Shown: positions 1 to 12,544, numbered from the stretch's first letter. The stretch is 64,000 nt of DNA from Amphibalanus amphitrite (GCF_019059575.1 NW_024881693.1:434001-498000); one strand, 5' to 3'. Notes: a model not told the origin generated them from the sequence alone. Translations and numbers: made by a program.

Positions 1-2414
1 GTGATCCCCTGATGTGATAAAATGCTCCTCGAATATTTTTTTTTCTTTGCGAAGAAAGCGTCAAGAAATAGACCTGCTTATTATTCATAGCTCGAACGCT
101 TTTATGTATTTACTCATTTGCTTGCAAACTTGTTGCAAAATAAATAATACCGTTCGTTCGCCTCATATGGAAAATAGCGGAATACCTCTGCACTATGCCT
201 CGACCTTCTCAAGATCCGCCGCCGAGTAAACTGAAAGGCCGGGCTCCGCTGGTCTGATAACCGGTGTCCTCCCGGACAGGCCGAGTGAAAGCGGTCTGTG
301 ACATTGCAGCTTCCCTCAGGGTCATCGGCCAACTCTGAGCACAACAGGACCGAGTTGCGGATGGTGAATAATTTGATGGCAGGGATCAGATAGGGCAAAA
401 ATGGTTTGTTCGGTGCGTCAATATTTTCATTGAAAGTTACGGGTTACGTTTGAAGGTTATTCAAACAATAACACAATGAACAATACCATTTTTATAGGTA
501 AATTGGTTAAAAAATGCATTCATTCACAGCCTCAATAATTGACTAGCGTATCCGTGTTTTCCATTTGACATGCACAGGTCATGTTGTTTGCCGAATATCG
601 TATCAAATTTCATTACAAGATAGTCTGCTAACCATGGGTTAAAACTGTTACTTATACCACCGCCAACAATTCAAACCCATCGCGTCGTCAGCTCATTTGA
701 GTCATCAGCACCATGACTTCATAATTTAGAGAAATCAGGTCTGCATTCACGATATTCAGCATCCACCCGAAATGTTCATTGTCGTGATCGACCGGGATCC
801 ACCCGGTATTTTAGATCCCGCAGCACCATCGGTCCCGTTGGTTACAACTCCGTCCGACTGTCCCGCATCTCCAGCGGGCCCCGTGCCTCCGGGGCGGTCG
901 CCGTGCCGGGTGCCGGGGGTCGCCGGTGCCGGGTGCCGGGCGGTCGCCAGGTGCCGCCTTCAGCAGCGCTGGACGGTCAGACAGCGGGCCTGCCCACCAG
1001 TCACCGCCTGACCTCCACCGGAGCCGGTTGGTTGCCCCACGCCGGTGGCTCAACGCCTGTCCTAAGACGCCGCGACCGCTCGGCTATCTCGCTGCCGCTC
1101 GGCCACGTCGAACACGAGAGGACGATGTAGTCGCTGCCGGCGGCGGGGGCTCGGGGCTCCCGGGAGGGTCCCAGATGCTGGCTTTGGTTGGCATACAAGT
1201 GCAGACTGAGACGGAAAGCTTAACGGGTAGCTGGGTGTGCATTAGATTGAGCTGTGAGCTTTTCGCGGCAGCTGAAAATGCTACAAGGCAAAAGCAAAGG
1301 TTCCAGTCTTCAAGCCGGGGAAACTTTTACAATACACTCGACACGCTTGTTTTGCTAGAGGGATCACAGGCAAAAGGTCACCTCAAAGTACCAGGCTGGA
1401 AGAGCAATAACACTTCTCAGGGTTCTGCATGGTGATTTAGCATAAAGCCCCCCAAAACGCATCTTTCAGAACCGCCTTACCGCAAGATCATGCGGTATTT
1501 ACATAATACGAAATCCCTAGCCACGACGGGCATTTACATAAGGCATTATGTCGGTACTGAAGGGTATATCCGTGCATCACAGCCCGTTTACCGGCTCCAC
1601 GACTGTCATAGTTTTTGTCACGACGCTCCCTTAAAAGCTTCACGAGTAGCCGAGAAAAACATGAATCATGAATAGGTAATGCGTCGTGTTGCGACTGCTC
1701 GGATCGTGATTAAAATATAAATTACGTGCTTGACTGACAACCCAATGCCATTTGTGTTTCATCAGTATCGCGCTTTCTTTTCAATTCAGACAGTTTCCCA
1801 TTACTTCAGCCGTTTCGGACGTTTTATAATTAACTTTGATATTCCTGCATTTCCACTTTTCCTGTCTGTCGGAACCGGATTACTGCATATCTCGTTTCCA
1901 CCACGGCACACGCCCTCCTACACTCCCTTCGTTGTTTCACTGTGCTCTTGAATCACGTGAGAACGGTGCAAACATTTCATTGCAGGGCAGGGCGGTACAA
2001 CTGGGCGTGGACCAGGAAATACAAATTCGCCGTCAAAATCCCACTTGGATAGGAAACTCGATTCCTGAACTATGTTCACATTCGCGATTGTATTTTCCAT
2101 GAGCCTTAGCTCACGTGGTTGCAAACAGCGGATTGCATCACCAACTGAATAATCAAAACACATAAACATAAGCAACAGCATTTCAGCAGCCACAGTGAAC
2201 GTGAGCGGCCCGATGAGGCTGCACCTCTATGGAGAGCCGCGGTCCGGTCGTCGAGCTGGATATATCCGGACCGCAGCTGGAACTATCCAGTCCGGAGCGT
2301 GGTGTCGGCCGACCGCCCGACCGCCCGACCGCCCGACCGACCGCAAGGCCGGAGTCGGTCGGCCGAGCGGCCGTCTGTGCGGCGGAACCGACGGCTCCCC
2401 GGTCGCCAGTCTGG
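1..2414. other. Unassigned intergenic or intronic DNA
   Basis: I find no gene, RNA gene or bounded transposon here. A GC- and CpG-rich block lies at about 780-1190 and another at about 2200-2410. Both contain open frames on several strands, as expected from GC-rich sequence with few stop codons. They could be CpG islands or promoters, but no clear splice donor or initiator marks a transcript. Confidence 0.5.
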
Positions 2415-2422
2415 GTCAGTAT

Positions 2423-2694
2423 TAGAGATGTCAATCGGATACCAACTTTTTGGTATACCGATACCAAACCGATACCAACTTGGTATTTGGTATTTCAATC
2501 GTAATGTGTTTGGTATTTTGTTGGTATCATAAGCCCTCACCATCCCTCACTAATGTATAAGAGGCTAAGAAATCGGTAAAAAGTTGGTATTTCCCTCAGT
2601 TTCCCAAGTTGGCTTGGTTTCGGTATTTTCCCGTGGTTTTGGTTGGTATTTGGTTTGGTATCAGTATTCCGATTTTCCGTAATTGACATCACTA
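2423..2694. mobile_element. hAT-type MITE, GGTATT subfamily, copy 1
   Basis: This 272-bp non-coding element starts TAGAGATGTCAAT and ends with the near inverted repeat ATTGACATCACTA. It is flanked by perfect 8-bp direct repeats GTCAGTAT (2415-2422 and 2695-2702). An 8-bp duplication and a TAGNG-type terminus are hAT hallmarks. The interior is full of GGTAT and GGTATT motifs and their complements (TTGGTATT, ATACCAA), which may be subterminal transposase-binding repeats (inference). There is no coding capacity, so movement would need a transposase supplied elsewhere. A close copy lies at 46402-46671, and a second subfamily with the same termini at 39498 and 50916. Confidence 0.9.
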
Positions 2695-4675
2695 GTCAGT
2701 ATGCAGTCGACGCCGGGCCGCCGCCACCGGCAAGGGCACCTGGTAAACGGCACCACCCGCCCCCGGCGCTCGGTGGGGGGGGGGGGCGTCAGCTGTCTGG
2801 GATAGGCGGGATATGAGCGCCCGTGTCCGCCAGCCGCGCATAGGAGCGGTGGGGGTTGGTCACTTGTGGTCCAGTTTGGTTACGATGGTGGTCGAGTGAC
2901 CTGCAGTATGTGGTCCAAGTTGGGTGTTGTGGATTGGGGGCATGGCAACTGAGGCTGACGTGTTGATCGATTACCGCGTGCAATGTGTCGACGATGTTTT
3001 CCCTACACTGCGTGGGCCGTGAGAACATTTATTTTTCAGTAGAACACGTATTTTTCAGTCAATCAGGCGTTATAGTCAAGCACAGCAATCGTAGTTTTTT
3101 TCAGTCCCAACAAAGCAGTCCCTGTCGCCGCAGGGAGTGAGCTATATCTATCTCATTCTCGCCTTCACAAGATTACAATCGAGCCAGTTTCGAAACACTG
3201 AAATATTCATATTTCCAGCCGTGACCTTGCCAGTCTCTGACCTCCATGGGCCACCGGGCAGGGCGGGGCGGGGTCGGCGAGGTCAGAGGTCAGCAGCGGC
3301 GCCCCCGGCTGTTTGACCCGGCGGCTGACCCTCCGTTACCCCATCTCCGGGCCGCCCGTTGTTGGCCAGGGTGGAGTCGACCAGCCCAGAGCGGCGAACC
3401 GTGCCCTGTTGATGTGATGATATATGCGCATTGCATTATTTCTCTCTCAATAATCACGCACTCGGCCCTATCATTCTGATGTGGCGTTCAGTTCATGATG
3501 CTTCGCTTCGTATTGCACAAGAGGATCACTAATGCTCAATGTAGCCTCAGGAGCGTCGGGTAATACCCACCATTTGCTTCAAGCAGTATCACTCGTGTGA
3601 TTTTATGGACCTCACGCAACTGCTCATCATGACCGATTATGGTCACCCATTCAGCCCAGCCAGCTGGTCATACATCACGGCGCTACTGTGCCTCCGTCCC
3701 TGCATTCGTATGCGTCGGCGCCGCGCCTGCCCCCTCCCCCCCCCCCTGCAGCCGAACCAGCCCGTCTCCAGGGGGTCGCCGAGAGACCGGCGCCGCTCAT
3801 CCCCTCCCTCCCCCTCCCCTCGTGGCGCAACCACGCGCGTCACCGTCTCACCAAGCCCCAGCTGCGGGCCGGCCCCGCGCGGCCCGGTGCCTTTTTGTTC
3901 GGCCGCAGAGTGTTCGTGACATACGTGATGATTGCTCTAGGGAGAGAGGAGGGATAGATGGCTTATTGACAGACGGAGGGGTGGTGGGTAGTGATTGACG
4001 TCTTAATGACAGCCTGTCATCGATACTGACCTGACCGTACGGAGGGGTAATCGCTCGGGTCACGAGTGGAGTCATCTCACAGGCGGGGGCTTTCTGGTTC
4101 ATATATGATCGTTAGTTTGGTGCAGTGTGATGATGGTAGTTGAAATCATTGGCGCCCTGTCATGGACGCCTGGCCTGCATGGTTAGTAGTGTCGGCTAGT
4201 GGCGTCAAAGCTCAGTTTAATCACGGTTCCGAGTATCACGAGTATCGGCGTCACGACTGAGACAATCACTGTTCCTAGAGTCATGCACACAGTCACGATT
4301 TGTTACTAATGGTATTAAAGGCTGCGCCAAGGCTTCTTTGGTGTCAAGTCATGGGCAAGGACATCGCAAATTGGAATGCTACTGCATAGCAGAGCACCGT
4401 TTCTAAGGCCACGGCAAACTAGCATCACCATTTTAGCCTTTAGGCTTCTAAAGCCACCAGAAAGAGAGTCCTTTCCAGAGTCACCATACGCCGAGCAATG
4501 CCGTGGCTGTAGTTAGCCGGAATTAGAGAGGGAGGCTGTGCAAACGACCCAAAGTGCAGACAGACTGGTCCGGTCGTAAGGTCATCAAGACCAGCAATTG
4601 GCAAGAGGAAGTTGGACCAGGAAGGAAGTTAACACGACAGGCGCAGTCACCGCCGTTTCATTACCGACTCCGATG

Positions 4676-4826
4676 ATACCGAGCAACACCAAGCGAAAAC
4701 AACCGACACCAGACGACACCAATAACACCAGACAACGTCAAGTAACACCAATGACACCAGGCGACATCAATGACACCAGATGACACCAGCGTCACCAGCT
4801 GACGACATCTGACGAAATCAGTTGCG
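4676..4826. repeat. Degenerate GACACCA/TGACACCA tandem repeat
   Basis: The motif ACACCA or GACACCA recurs about every 12-18 bases over roughly 150 bp, drifting to GACATC and GACGAC at the right end. It looks like a small decayed minisatellite. No function is indicated. Confidence 0.6.
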
Positions 4827-5914
4827 TCGCCGCTTGTCGCCCCACCGGTTTCACTCTCTAGGCAACTTCCGCGGGATTTCGATTGGCTAGCTGGGTGGAG
4901 GGGGAGGCTCACTGCAGGGGGAGGGGTTCGCCCACTGCAGCAGTGCCAAGGAATGCTGCCATAGGCGTGGTGTGAGGGGAAGGGCGGCAGGGAGGAGGGC
5001 GATGGAGTTCCGGGCTGGCACTCAGGGGGTTCAATAGGTTGATCAGCGGTGCAGGGGTGCAGGGGAGAGGTGGGGATACGGGGAGCGAGGGGAATAATGA
5101 GAAGGGAGAGGGGGAGAGAAACAGAGAAAGTTGAGTCACTGGGAGCTTATATTGATCACTTTTTTAAGCTTGTTAGGCTATATGGTACGACCATTGGTGC
5201 CAACACTATGCAATTGAAATATACGTTAATCGTGAGCGATGAGCGATAAGGTTTTAGGTATGCGTGACGAGCAGATGTGGTATTTGGGACTCAGTACTTG
5301 GTATGGTGCTTTGGTATCACTGTGATAGTATTCAAACCACAGTAAGTGGCCATATAGCCGCGTCTCCGGACCGCGGTGCTACTGTTGTGTGCTTGTTGCT
5401 CGCTGCTGCAGTCTCCATAAATATTGGTGCTATTGTCGTATGCCCTATTGCAGTCTCTATAGTCTAAGTGCTACCGTCAGATACGGCGTCGCAGTCGCCG
5501 ATAGGCAGGGGACGTGGGTTTCACTGCTGCAGGCTGCAGGTAGATAGGCTTAAAGTCTTGAGGCAAGTATGTGAGACGCGATTTCTTGCAAGGTAAGATT
5601 CTGACCTTTAAATGTCGGATGATTGAATAGTGGAGATTGTCATTCAACCGTTCCTTTGCAACTTTTCAGCTGTTACCCAACTGAGACGCGGATATCGACG
5701 GAGGGTAGAGGAAAACAGAAGGAGCATTTTGCAGAGATCTTACGAAAGCACACCGCAAATTAATACAAAAGTCATGCATGAAGCATTTTGCAGTTCTAGT
5801 GTGCCCCCTGCGGTAAGCGATAAACACTTTTTACCGTCGAAACCAGTATTCCCACTTAACAATTTTTCTTGTGATATTATCATTGAGATCATTGAGATGC
5901 TGCTGCATAAGTAT

Positions 5915-5938
5915 AGCAGCAGCAGCAGCAGCAGCAGC
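5915..5938. repeat. (AGC)8 microsatellite
   Basis: Eight uninterrupted AGC units. It lies in no supportable coding exon, so a polyglutamine or polyserine reading is not claimed. Confidence 0.95.
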
Positions 5939-7526
5939 ATCCTGATCCATCCCTGTCAGACCTGCTTCCATTCTCTTTCTGCCTGAATTTCCCGCCTGCC
6001 CAGACCGCGGATGAGAAGCCTGTCCATCCACAGCGAGTGGAACCTTGTGCAACCGAGAAAAGTCGTGCCGACAACAATGAGGCGCCCGTGACGTCATCAT
6101 GGCTGAGCGCCGGCCGCCGTGACCACTGGCGCGTGTCGTCGTGAGCAGGGCGGCGAGGGCACGGGGGTAGGGGTCGAGGGGGGGGGGGAGGTTGAGGGGA
6201 TTGATCGGATTGAGGTGGGACTGCCATGGCCTGGGCGTCAGGTCTCATGTTTTTTTCTTCTGTTTGTTATATAGGCAAGGGAAATGAACAGCAGCAGTAT
6301 AGTGGAGGTTGGTCTAGATAAGCCGAGTGGTGAGAGAGATACCTACACATAATGAAAAGACAGTGGGAAGGAGAGAAATACAGTGGAAGGCAGCAAGGCA
6401 CAAAATATTTGGAGCGACACACAACTGTGGCTCCCTGAATCATTCCGATCCCGTCAATGCGGCCTTGACATGCGGACTGCTGAGATTTTCACACAGATGG
6501 AATGGTGTTTGCAATTTTCCTCGTCAGTCGAAGTGATTGAGCTGGTGAGCTGGTGGGTAACTGATACACAGGACGTGGGTGGCTGATCATTAAAATACAT
6601 GCTGACGAGCATGGAACAGTAAACCTTTCGATGACAAAGCTAAATGAGTAGCTTGGCTAATGCTAAGATATATCGTAAATGGTGAAAGACCGATCCCAAC
6701 AACCTACAATTTACTCCAGCGACATCGTCAGGACGTAACCCACTCCCCCTACCCTTTCCCACCTCCCTCCACCGAACCACCGCCTTTCTGACCTAACCTG
6801 ACGACCTTGCCGGGGGACAGTGTGCGCCGGCCGTCGCTCGGCAGGGATCACCCGGCCCCTCCCTTCTCAGGACAGAGAGATAGCTATACGGGTGGACGGC
6901 GCCAGTCCAGTGGAGTAACACGCGCTGATTGAGGGTCAGACGGTGACGAAAGTGGCGCGGTCACACGTCCCCAAGGAAACCGGGAGCGGTTTAAAAACGT
7001 TAGCACCGTCATACAATATCAGCCAGACGCGAGCTGGGGACGGTCGCAGGGTTCTGTGAAAATTGGGCAATCGCAAAGGCGCGAGGAGGTGGAAAGTATG
7101 GACTTAAAACACAGACTACGTTCGTGCTAATTTGTCAGGCAAGGGGAGTAGACCAGTGAAAAATATTTGTTATTTTGAGTCAAAGATAAGCAATAAGTTT
7201 GGCACCTCCCTAAATCGCCCACAACATGTTTGCTCTTAAAAAAACTCTTAGCTCTATTTCTTCGCTCTAAAAGAAGCTTGATTTAAGCGCCATGAATCAA
7301 ACAAGGAGAAGTGAAAAAGATGATCTGACAGTGACATTTGACGTTACCCGTAATAAGGCTTCAACTGTAAATGTGTGCAAAGTGCAAACACTTGATTAAT
7401 TGCAATCAACATCTATGAAATAAACTTTTAAACATAGGTCTCGGTATACAGAGGTTTATGGATGAAATTATAATACAAATCTAGATGTGCACTTACCTAC
7501 TAAGGAAATAAAACCGACAAGGTATT

Positions 7527-8474
7527 GGGGAGAGTGGGGTGGGTTGTATCAGTTTTTACTCCGAGACCCATAACCTCGTAACTATCCGTGATAAACTCAT
7601 TATTTCCATACTATCTCCTTCCTTGATTCTTCTGCTTTTTTGTGCAAAGTAACTTTTCCGCTACCTCTACCAGTTTTTTTTTCTACGGTCTGCCGAAAAG
7701 AACAATGTTTTTGATACAACTTGCCCCGTGGCTTGGGTGAGTTGTATCACATTGGTGGGGTAATTTGTATCACTATTTCACGTTTCAGGGAGTGTGCTTG
7801 CTACTGGTTTTGAACATAACAACAACATTAAATGAGGTTAATACAATGTATATGCTCAAAGGCTTCACTTTTATTTGACCAAACTTAGGTCATGCAATCC
7901 GAACGAAACATCGACACACTAGACGCAAAAGTGGCCCGTTAAGAGCAAAGAAGCCAACACATTGTGCCGAAATGGAACGAGTATTGACTAGCTACCTACA
8001 AACGCGAGCCAGGGCTTAGCTTTCGCGATCAAAAGCAACATACCCATACATACATATATACCTACATGTTACAACATACCCCACCCGGCTCTGATACAAC
8101 ATGTACCTCGCCGCCATCTTGGAAAAAAACATCCTCGTGCTCAAAAACAGCGGACAGCTAGATAAATCCATTTTCACTCACGCAGCCTTAGAACCTACCC
8201 TCACCACCGCTACGGAGATCTTTCAAATTCGTGCACATCTAAATGCCCAAAACACACATTTTCTTGCAACTTATTTTTTTAGAATGACATTAAAAAAACA
8301 TAAAATCGGTTCTCACCTCGAGACGCGTCCACCCAGCCACACGACAGAACAGGGAAAGATGGCGCCCGGAAAACCTCTTCGGCTGGTCGTGTCACGAGCG
8401 CTATCTATTGGATAAGTTTGGCACAATTCGCCCTGATACAACTTGGACATGATACAACTCTCCCCGCTCTCCCC
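7527..8474. mobile_element. Inverted-repeat element (MITE-like) with TGATACAA motifs
   Basis: The left end GGGGAGAGTGGGGTGGGTTG and the right end, read on the other strand as GGGGAGAGCGGGGAGAGTTG, form imperfect terminal inverted repeats that both run into TTGTATCA. The same TGATACAA/TTGTATCA octamer recurs inside near 7713, 7743, 7767, 8091, 8433 and 8450, often next to CCCC or GGGG. The element is about 950 bp and encodes no recognisable protein. The flanks (GGTATT on the left, TTAATG on the right) give no convincing target duplication, so I assign no superfamily. Confidence 0.7.
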
Positions 8475-8995
8475 TTAATGTGACTAGCATTTAGCAATTG
8501 GCGAAAATATAGGCATCCTTCGGCCTTCCTTTGAGATAGCCCAAAACTACCTTTAGTTAAATGATCAGCCGAGAGCAAAAGGACAAAACAATCCCAACAT
8601 TGCGCACTGATAATTCCTTTGCAACATTCCTTGCCTTAATTTACAGTCGTCATATAGCGGGAAACTCAGGAGGCCGAACCGCGACAATTAAATGTAAACG
8701 CTTGACTGCAGCGCTCCAATAATCATGTCAAACGTCTCCAATAAGTATACTATAAATTGGAGACTTTTGACATTTACGCATTAAAAGCGCCTTTCTAATC
8801 CTCTGCGTTGAGTTTATCCCCACGTTAGCCGAACTGCACTTGCCTCCGTGCGCTTCGTAGTCGTCTAAAAAAGCTAGGGTGAATGACAAACGTTAAGGCA
8901 CTCTACTCATTTCATAGAACCTTCCGAGAATACATAATACCGACAAGTGAGTCGCTAAAGCAGGCTTAGTCAGGTGCGTTGGTTCAGATAGGGTC
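8475..8995. other. Unassigned DNA
   Basis: Mixed-composition sequence between the TGATACAA element and the foldback. No gene, repeat or signal recognised. Confidence 0.4.
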
Positions 8996-9162
8996 TGTTC
9001 CAGTCGCACTTCCTAACACCTCTAAACTCCTCCAAGAGCACGATAGAGGAGGTTGGAGCACGGCCCTCCTTGGCTTTGTAGGGGCTAGAGCTAAGAGCTG
9101 CCACTGGAACAGGGAAGCAATCTTGGAGGAGTTTAGAGGTGTTAGGAAGTGCGACTGGAACA
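8996..9162. repeat. Perfect 41-bp foldback (inverted repeat) with 85-nt loop
   Basis: Bases 8996-9036 (starting TGTTCCAGTCGCAC, ending CTCCTCCAAG) are the exact reverse complement of 9122-9162, separated by 85 nt. A transcript would fold into a hairpin with a 41-bp perfect stem. The arms carry no terminal features of a known transposon, and the inner loop is unique-looking sequence. It ends 144 bp upstream of a tRNA-Ala gene. Perfect arms imply recent origin or continued selection or gene conversion. A hairpin siRNA or miRNA-like source is possible but not shown. Confidence 0.95.
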
Positions 9163-9306
9163 CAACAAAAGATAGTAGCCCTATACCTCGCCCAGCGCGC
9201 GCACCTGGCTTCGTATGACGTTGAATGACCCATTGAAGGGCGTTCCCACCCGTCCAACTTAAAGGCAGGGCGCAAGGAACCAAGTGAAAGTGTGGCACCA
9301 AGACGC

Positions 9307-9379
9307 GGGGCTGTAGCTCAAGTGGTAGAGCGCTCGCTTAGCATGTGAGAGGTACGGGGATCGATGCCCCGCAGCTCCA
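9307..9379 (+). tRNA. tRNA-Ala (AGC), copy 1
   Basis: This 73-nt cloverleaf has acceptor arms GGGGCTG and CAGCTCC (six Watson-Crick pairs and one G-U), a D arm GCTC/GAGC, an anticodon stem CTCGC/GTGAG with loop TTAGCAT giving anticodon AGC (9340-9342), and a T arm CGGGG/CCCCG. The discriminator base is A. There is no intron and no encoded CCA, as usual for animal tRNA genes. The internal A and B boxes lie in the D and T arms. It differs from the copy at 12472 only by G versus A in the T loop. A piggyBac-like element is inserted 11 bp beyond its 3' end. No run of four T follows before that element, so the pol III terminator is weak or lies in the element (T6 near 9415). Confidence 0.97.
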
Positions 9380-9389
9380 ACCCTTTGGT

Positions 9390-10592
9390 TTAACCCTCGC
9401 GGGCCCGGGGGGGCGTTTTTTCGCCCCCCCCCCTGGCGAATATTTGCGATAGCTCCCGAACGCTTAGGGATAGGAAAGCGAAACTTTCAGTACCTTTTCT
9501 CCCATCAATTTGACATCTTCCGAAGTAAAAAATTTGGACCTAGCCCCCTTTATGACGTCACAAGGTCCATTTTTCTAGACCCCTGCACGGCAAACTTCGG
9601 CGTCACAGACGCAAACTTCAAATAGCTGCTAAAAATAGAGTTTTAGAGATAAAGACAAATTACGAGCACGGTTGTGTAGCGTTTGACCTAGAGAAAAATA
9701 GAAAAATAGTTTTGGTGACCTGAGGTCAGAGGTCAGGTCAACGACCCCGAAATGTGGTTTTAGTTTTTCGCAAATAACTTCGACAAAAATGGTCCTAGAG
9801 CTACGGCAGTGGTACCATCGCATTTGCCTTGTCAAGCCGCGTCGAATGATATATATTTTGTTCGGAAAAGGTCAAGTTTTATGTTGACCTCATGTGACCT
9901 CGAATGACCTCTGGTTGACCTTGACACATGAAAGGTCGTTTATGATGGATTTGTACCCGCTGATCACGAATCTGGCATCTATTTTCCTCTAAGCCTTCAT
10001 TTAGAGCTTCCGGATGACAAAATTGTCTTATTTATTATTACTAACTTGAATTAGTGAAATAGCCTCTAGCAGGCTAGCAGGGGTACTCTTTAGTGACCTT
10101 GACCATTGAGCAGCCTTGTATCGTAAGATGAACCACAAATAGGGAACTGATAAGCCTCAAAACATTTCAAAACATCTTGGAAGTTAGCAAGCAAGATGTG
10201 CGAAAAAGTGCCAAGTTTGAGGTCAATTTTGAGCGTGACCTTGACCTTGACCTTTCACTTTGAGCACATTTTCAGAATCCCCAGATTCTCTTCTTTCGTT
10301 TGACACCCAATTTTGCCGGTTTGATGCCGCCTGCCGTCCTCTAGAAGGCTTACTTTGAGATCACTACACGTGTGCCGGTTTTTGCCTTTGACCTTGACCT
10401 CTGACCTTGAAAATTGACCTGAGGTCAAAAATTTTAGGTGCTTTAGAATCATCTCGTAAGGACCTTTCGTTTGGTATCGCTTTTGTTTCCGTAGCTCCCT
10501 TATTTACGGAGTTAGACAGGGGGGGGGGCGAAAAACGCCCCCCCCCCCGGGCTGCGGTGGTTGGGATTACCCCCCGGGCCCGGCCGGGTTAA
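9390..10592 (-). mobile_element. piggyBac-like non-autonomous element A, TTAA-flanked
   Basis: TTAA duplications (9390-9393 and 10589-10592) bound a 1,195-bp element that starts CCCTCGCGGGCCCGG and ends with the imperfect reverse complement CCGGGCCCGGCCGGG. TTAA target sites with CCC...GGG termini are typical of the piggyBac superfamily. Next to both ends are long C/G runs around a GCGTTTTT/AAAAACGC core. The interior has no transposase frame but many TGACCT/AGGTCA half-sites (about 9716-9746, 9884-9926, 10235-10254, 10389-10428). The left part carries the reverse complement of the GGTACTGAAAGTTT block seen near the right ends of the copies at 56410, 56870 and 59926, so this copy is inverted relative to them. 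Confidence 0.8.
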
Positions 10593-12471
10593 TGACTAAT
10601 TTGTAATTAACATGACGGGCGTTTTGTGATTTTCCTATGCCAATTGCTCGCTCGTTTCTCTGACCCTTTCCAAACATCATCACCTGCAGGCCTGGTCACT
10701 GTCAGCGATTGGACTGCGACACGTTCACAGGATCACTGTGATAACTGATAATCGTGCACCCCTCCTTTAGCAGCTCTGCAGGCCCTTCCTCCCTCCCTTC
10801 CTGCTCTATCCCTCTCCCTCTCGACTGAGACTCGGACATTTTCCTTGCAGCTCCGGTCCCTCTCTCTCCCCCTGTCTCTCCCTCTCTCTGAGGCCTGAAG
10901 TGCTCCATCAATGCAGTGAGATCCACCTCAGAGGGCTTTCTCTCTCCGAGATGGGGGCACCGTGCACAGGGGACCACTCCCTGTCCCCCTCCCTCTGCCA
11001 TATGCATACACTGTGCCTTTACCCTCCCCTCTCCGTCCCTCTCCCTAACATTCCAGGCGTGACTGAAGCCCATGGGGGGGGGGGGGGGAGGGTGCAGAGA
11101 AGACGCGGTGTCTTACAGTGGGGTGTGCCGGAAGAGGCATCGCAATGGGAGGTCATGAATTTCAATCACGTGTTGCACACTGATGTTGTGGTTAACATGT
11201 ATTTTTCCGTTGCTAATATTCAAGTGGTTATATCTGGTAAAAATAAGCAATAAATAAGCACTCCTGCCAATAAACCCCAACGTAGGTATACGGGGTATAC
11301 GCACCAGACATTTCCACGACACCACGAGCATTTACTAGAACGCACTAAATCCCAACATTTTGCGCATCGACTAACCTCGGTACATGATTGTTTCCGCCTG
11401 ATCTCATTGCCATGAGGCTCATAACCTTCCCAGCTCCATTTCGCTGTCTTCACGCGGCCCCTGCGGCTTCTGTGCCACACCAAACCATATCTTCCGCAAT
11501 CAGCCGGCCACTGCCGGAGCGAGTAGTATCACCTGAGTAGCTGGGAGGGGCCTATCGTCAGCTGGGGTAGCCGGAAGGCATCTCGTTCCGGAAGTCTCGG
11601 CTCGTCGCGGCGTCAGCTGTGAGATGCGGAAGAGCTGAACTGGTGCCGGGCGAGGTCAACCAGGCGTGGTGGCCCGGTGGGTGTAGTTAGACGAGAGTGG
11701 ATCTGAGTCGTGCCGAGCAGTGCCACCAGCCCGGGGCCAAAGCCGGTAGGGTGGTCGGATGAGCGCTCCGACCTAGAGTGTTGTTGGCCCAGGAAGCGAT
11801 TATTATCATATACCAGTAACGTTCGTCTTAGAGAGAATGGCCAGTGGAAGTGGTAACTGGTCACAGTTGCCAGTTCGGATATCAATTTAACGTCATCAAA
11901 CAGAAATGAAGAATATCGCCGACATCCTAGTCATAACGTGACAGAATGTGATAATGTGAGGAGCGAATCGTCTATTATTAAACTGCACATCTTTCACTTT
12001 TTGTAACATTCTACGGTAGGTATAAACAAAATACATAAAAAAGAATTCACGATAACCACTTATCTTATCTTGACGCAAATGGCATAACTTCTCATCCTTA
12101 CGTTTTGGGCCCCGGCCTCCGAGCCATGCTATGCGTGGAAGTGCTTGCTGCAATGTCAATGTGTTTGTGTGTAACGTGTATGCCACTGTCACTAAATGAA
12201 CTGTTAGCTAATTCGGCATGTCGATTGTCGACTGCAAGCACAGGTAGGTATAGTAGGGATCGTTAGACCGAAGATTATGGAGACGACAGAGACGGTTGAA
12301 GGTCCACCTTTCGACCATCACTGGTATTCCCGCCGCCGCGCGCCGTAAGTGAAGGGAAGGGAACCATGACGGGGCGTGGTCTCACCATGGAAGGTCGTGA
12401 TAGCGTGGCCCGGCCGTCGGACCAACACGGGTCGACCGGACCGAAAAACGAGAGTCCGGTACCGGTCCAAC
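10593..12471. other. Unassigned DNA between the element A and tRNA-Ala 2
   Basis: The left part (10750-11100) is strongly pyrimidine-rich on the plus strand (CCTCCCTC-type runs). Its complementary purine-rich strand gives an open frame with low-complexity E, G and R content that I do not accept as a gene. The rest shows nothing recognisable. Confidence 0.4.
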
Positions 12472-12544
12472 GGGGCTGTAGCTCAAGTGGTAGAGCGCTC
12501 GCTTAGCATGTGAGAGGTACGGGGATCGATACCCCGCAGCTCCA
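12472..12544 (+). tRNA. tRNA-Ala (AGC), copy 2
   Basis: This 73-nt cloverleaf matches the copy at 9307 except for A instead of G in the T loop (ATCGATA before CCCCG). The anticodon is AGC, the discriminator is A, and there is no intron. The 5' and 3' flanks differ from those of copy 1, so the pair is not a recent segmental duplication. The downstream T run is short (TTT). Both genes look intact in all stems and should be charged by alanyl-tRNA synthetase, which recognises a G3-U70 pair. G3 faces T70 in the acceptor stem here. Confidence 0.97.

Larger units (their letters stand above)
2703..7526. other. Unassigned DNA with GC-rich blocks
   Basis: I see no supportable gene. GC-rich, CpG-containing blocks occur near 3240-3410 and 3680-3910, and a G-rich block near 4900-5140. 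Open frames in these blocks overlap on both strands and lack splice context. A degenerate GACACCA repeat and an AGC microsatellite inside the interval are listed separately. The stretch 6250-7500 is ordinary mixed-composition DNA. Confidence 0.45.

Noticed and set aside
10702-11073. 123-codon minus-strand frame
   Set aside because: Low-complexity purine-rich strand opposite a pyrimidine tract. E/G/R content is explained by GAGAGG repeats.
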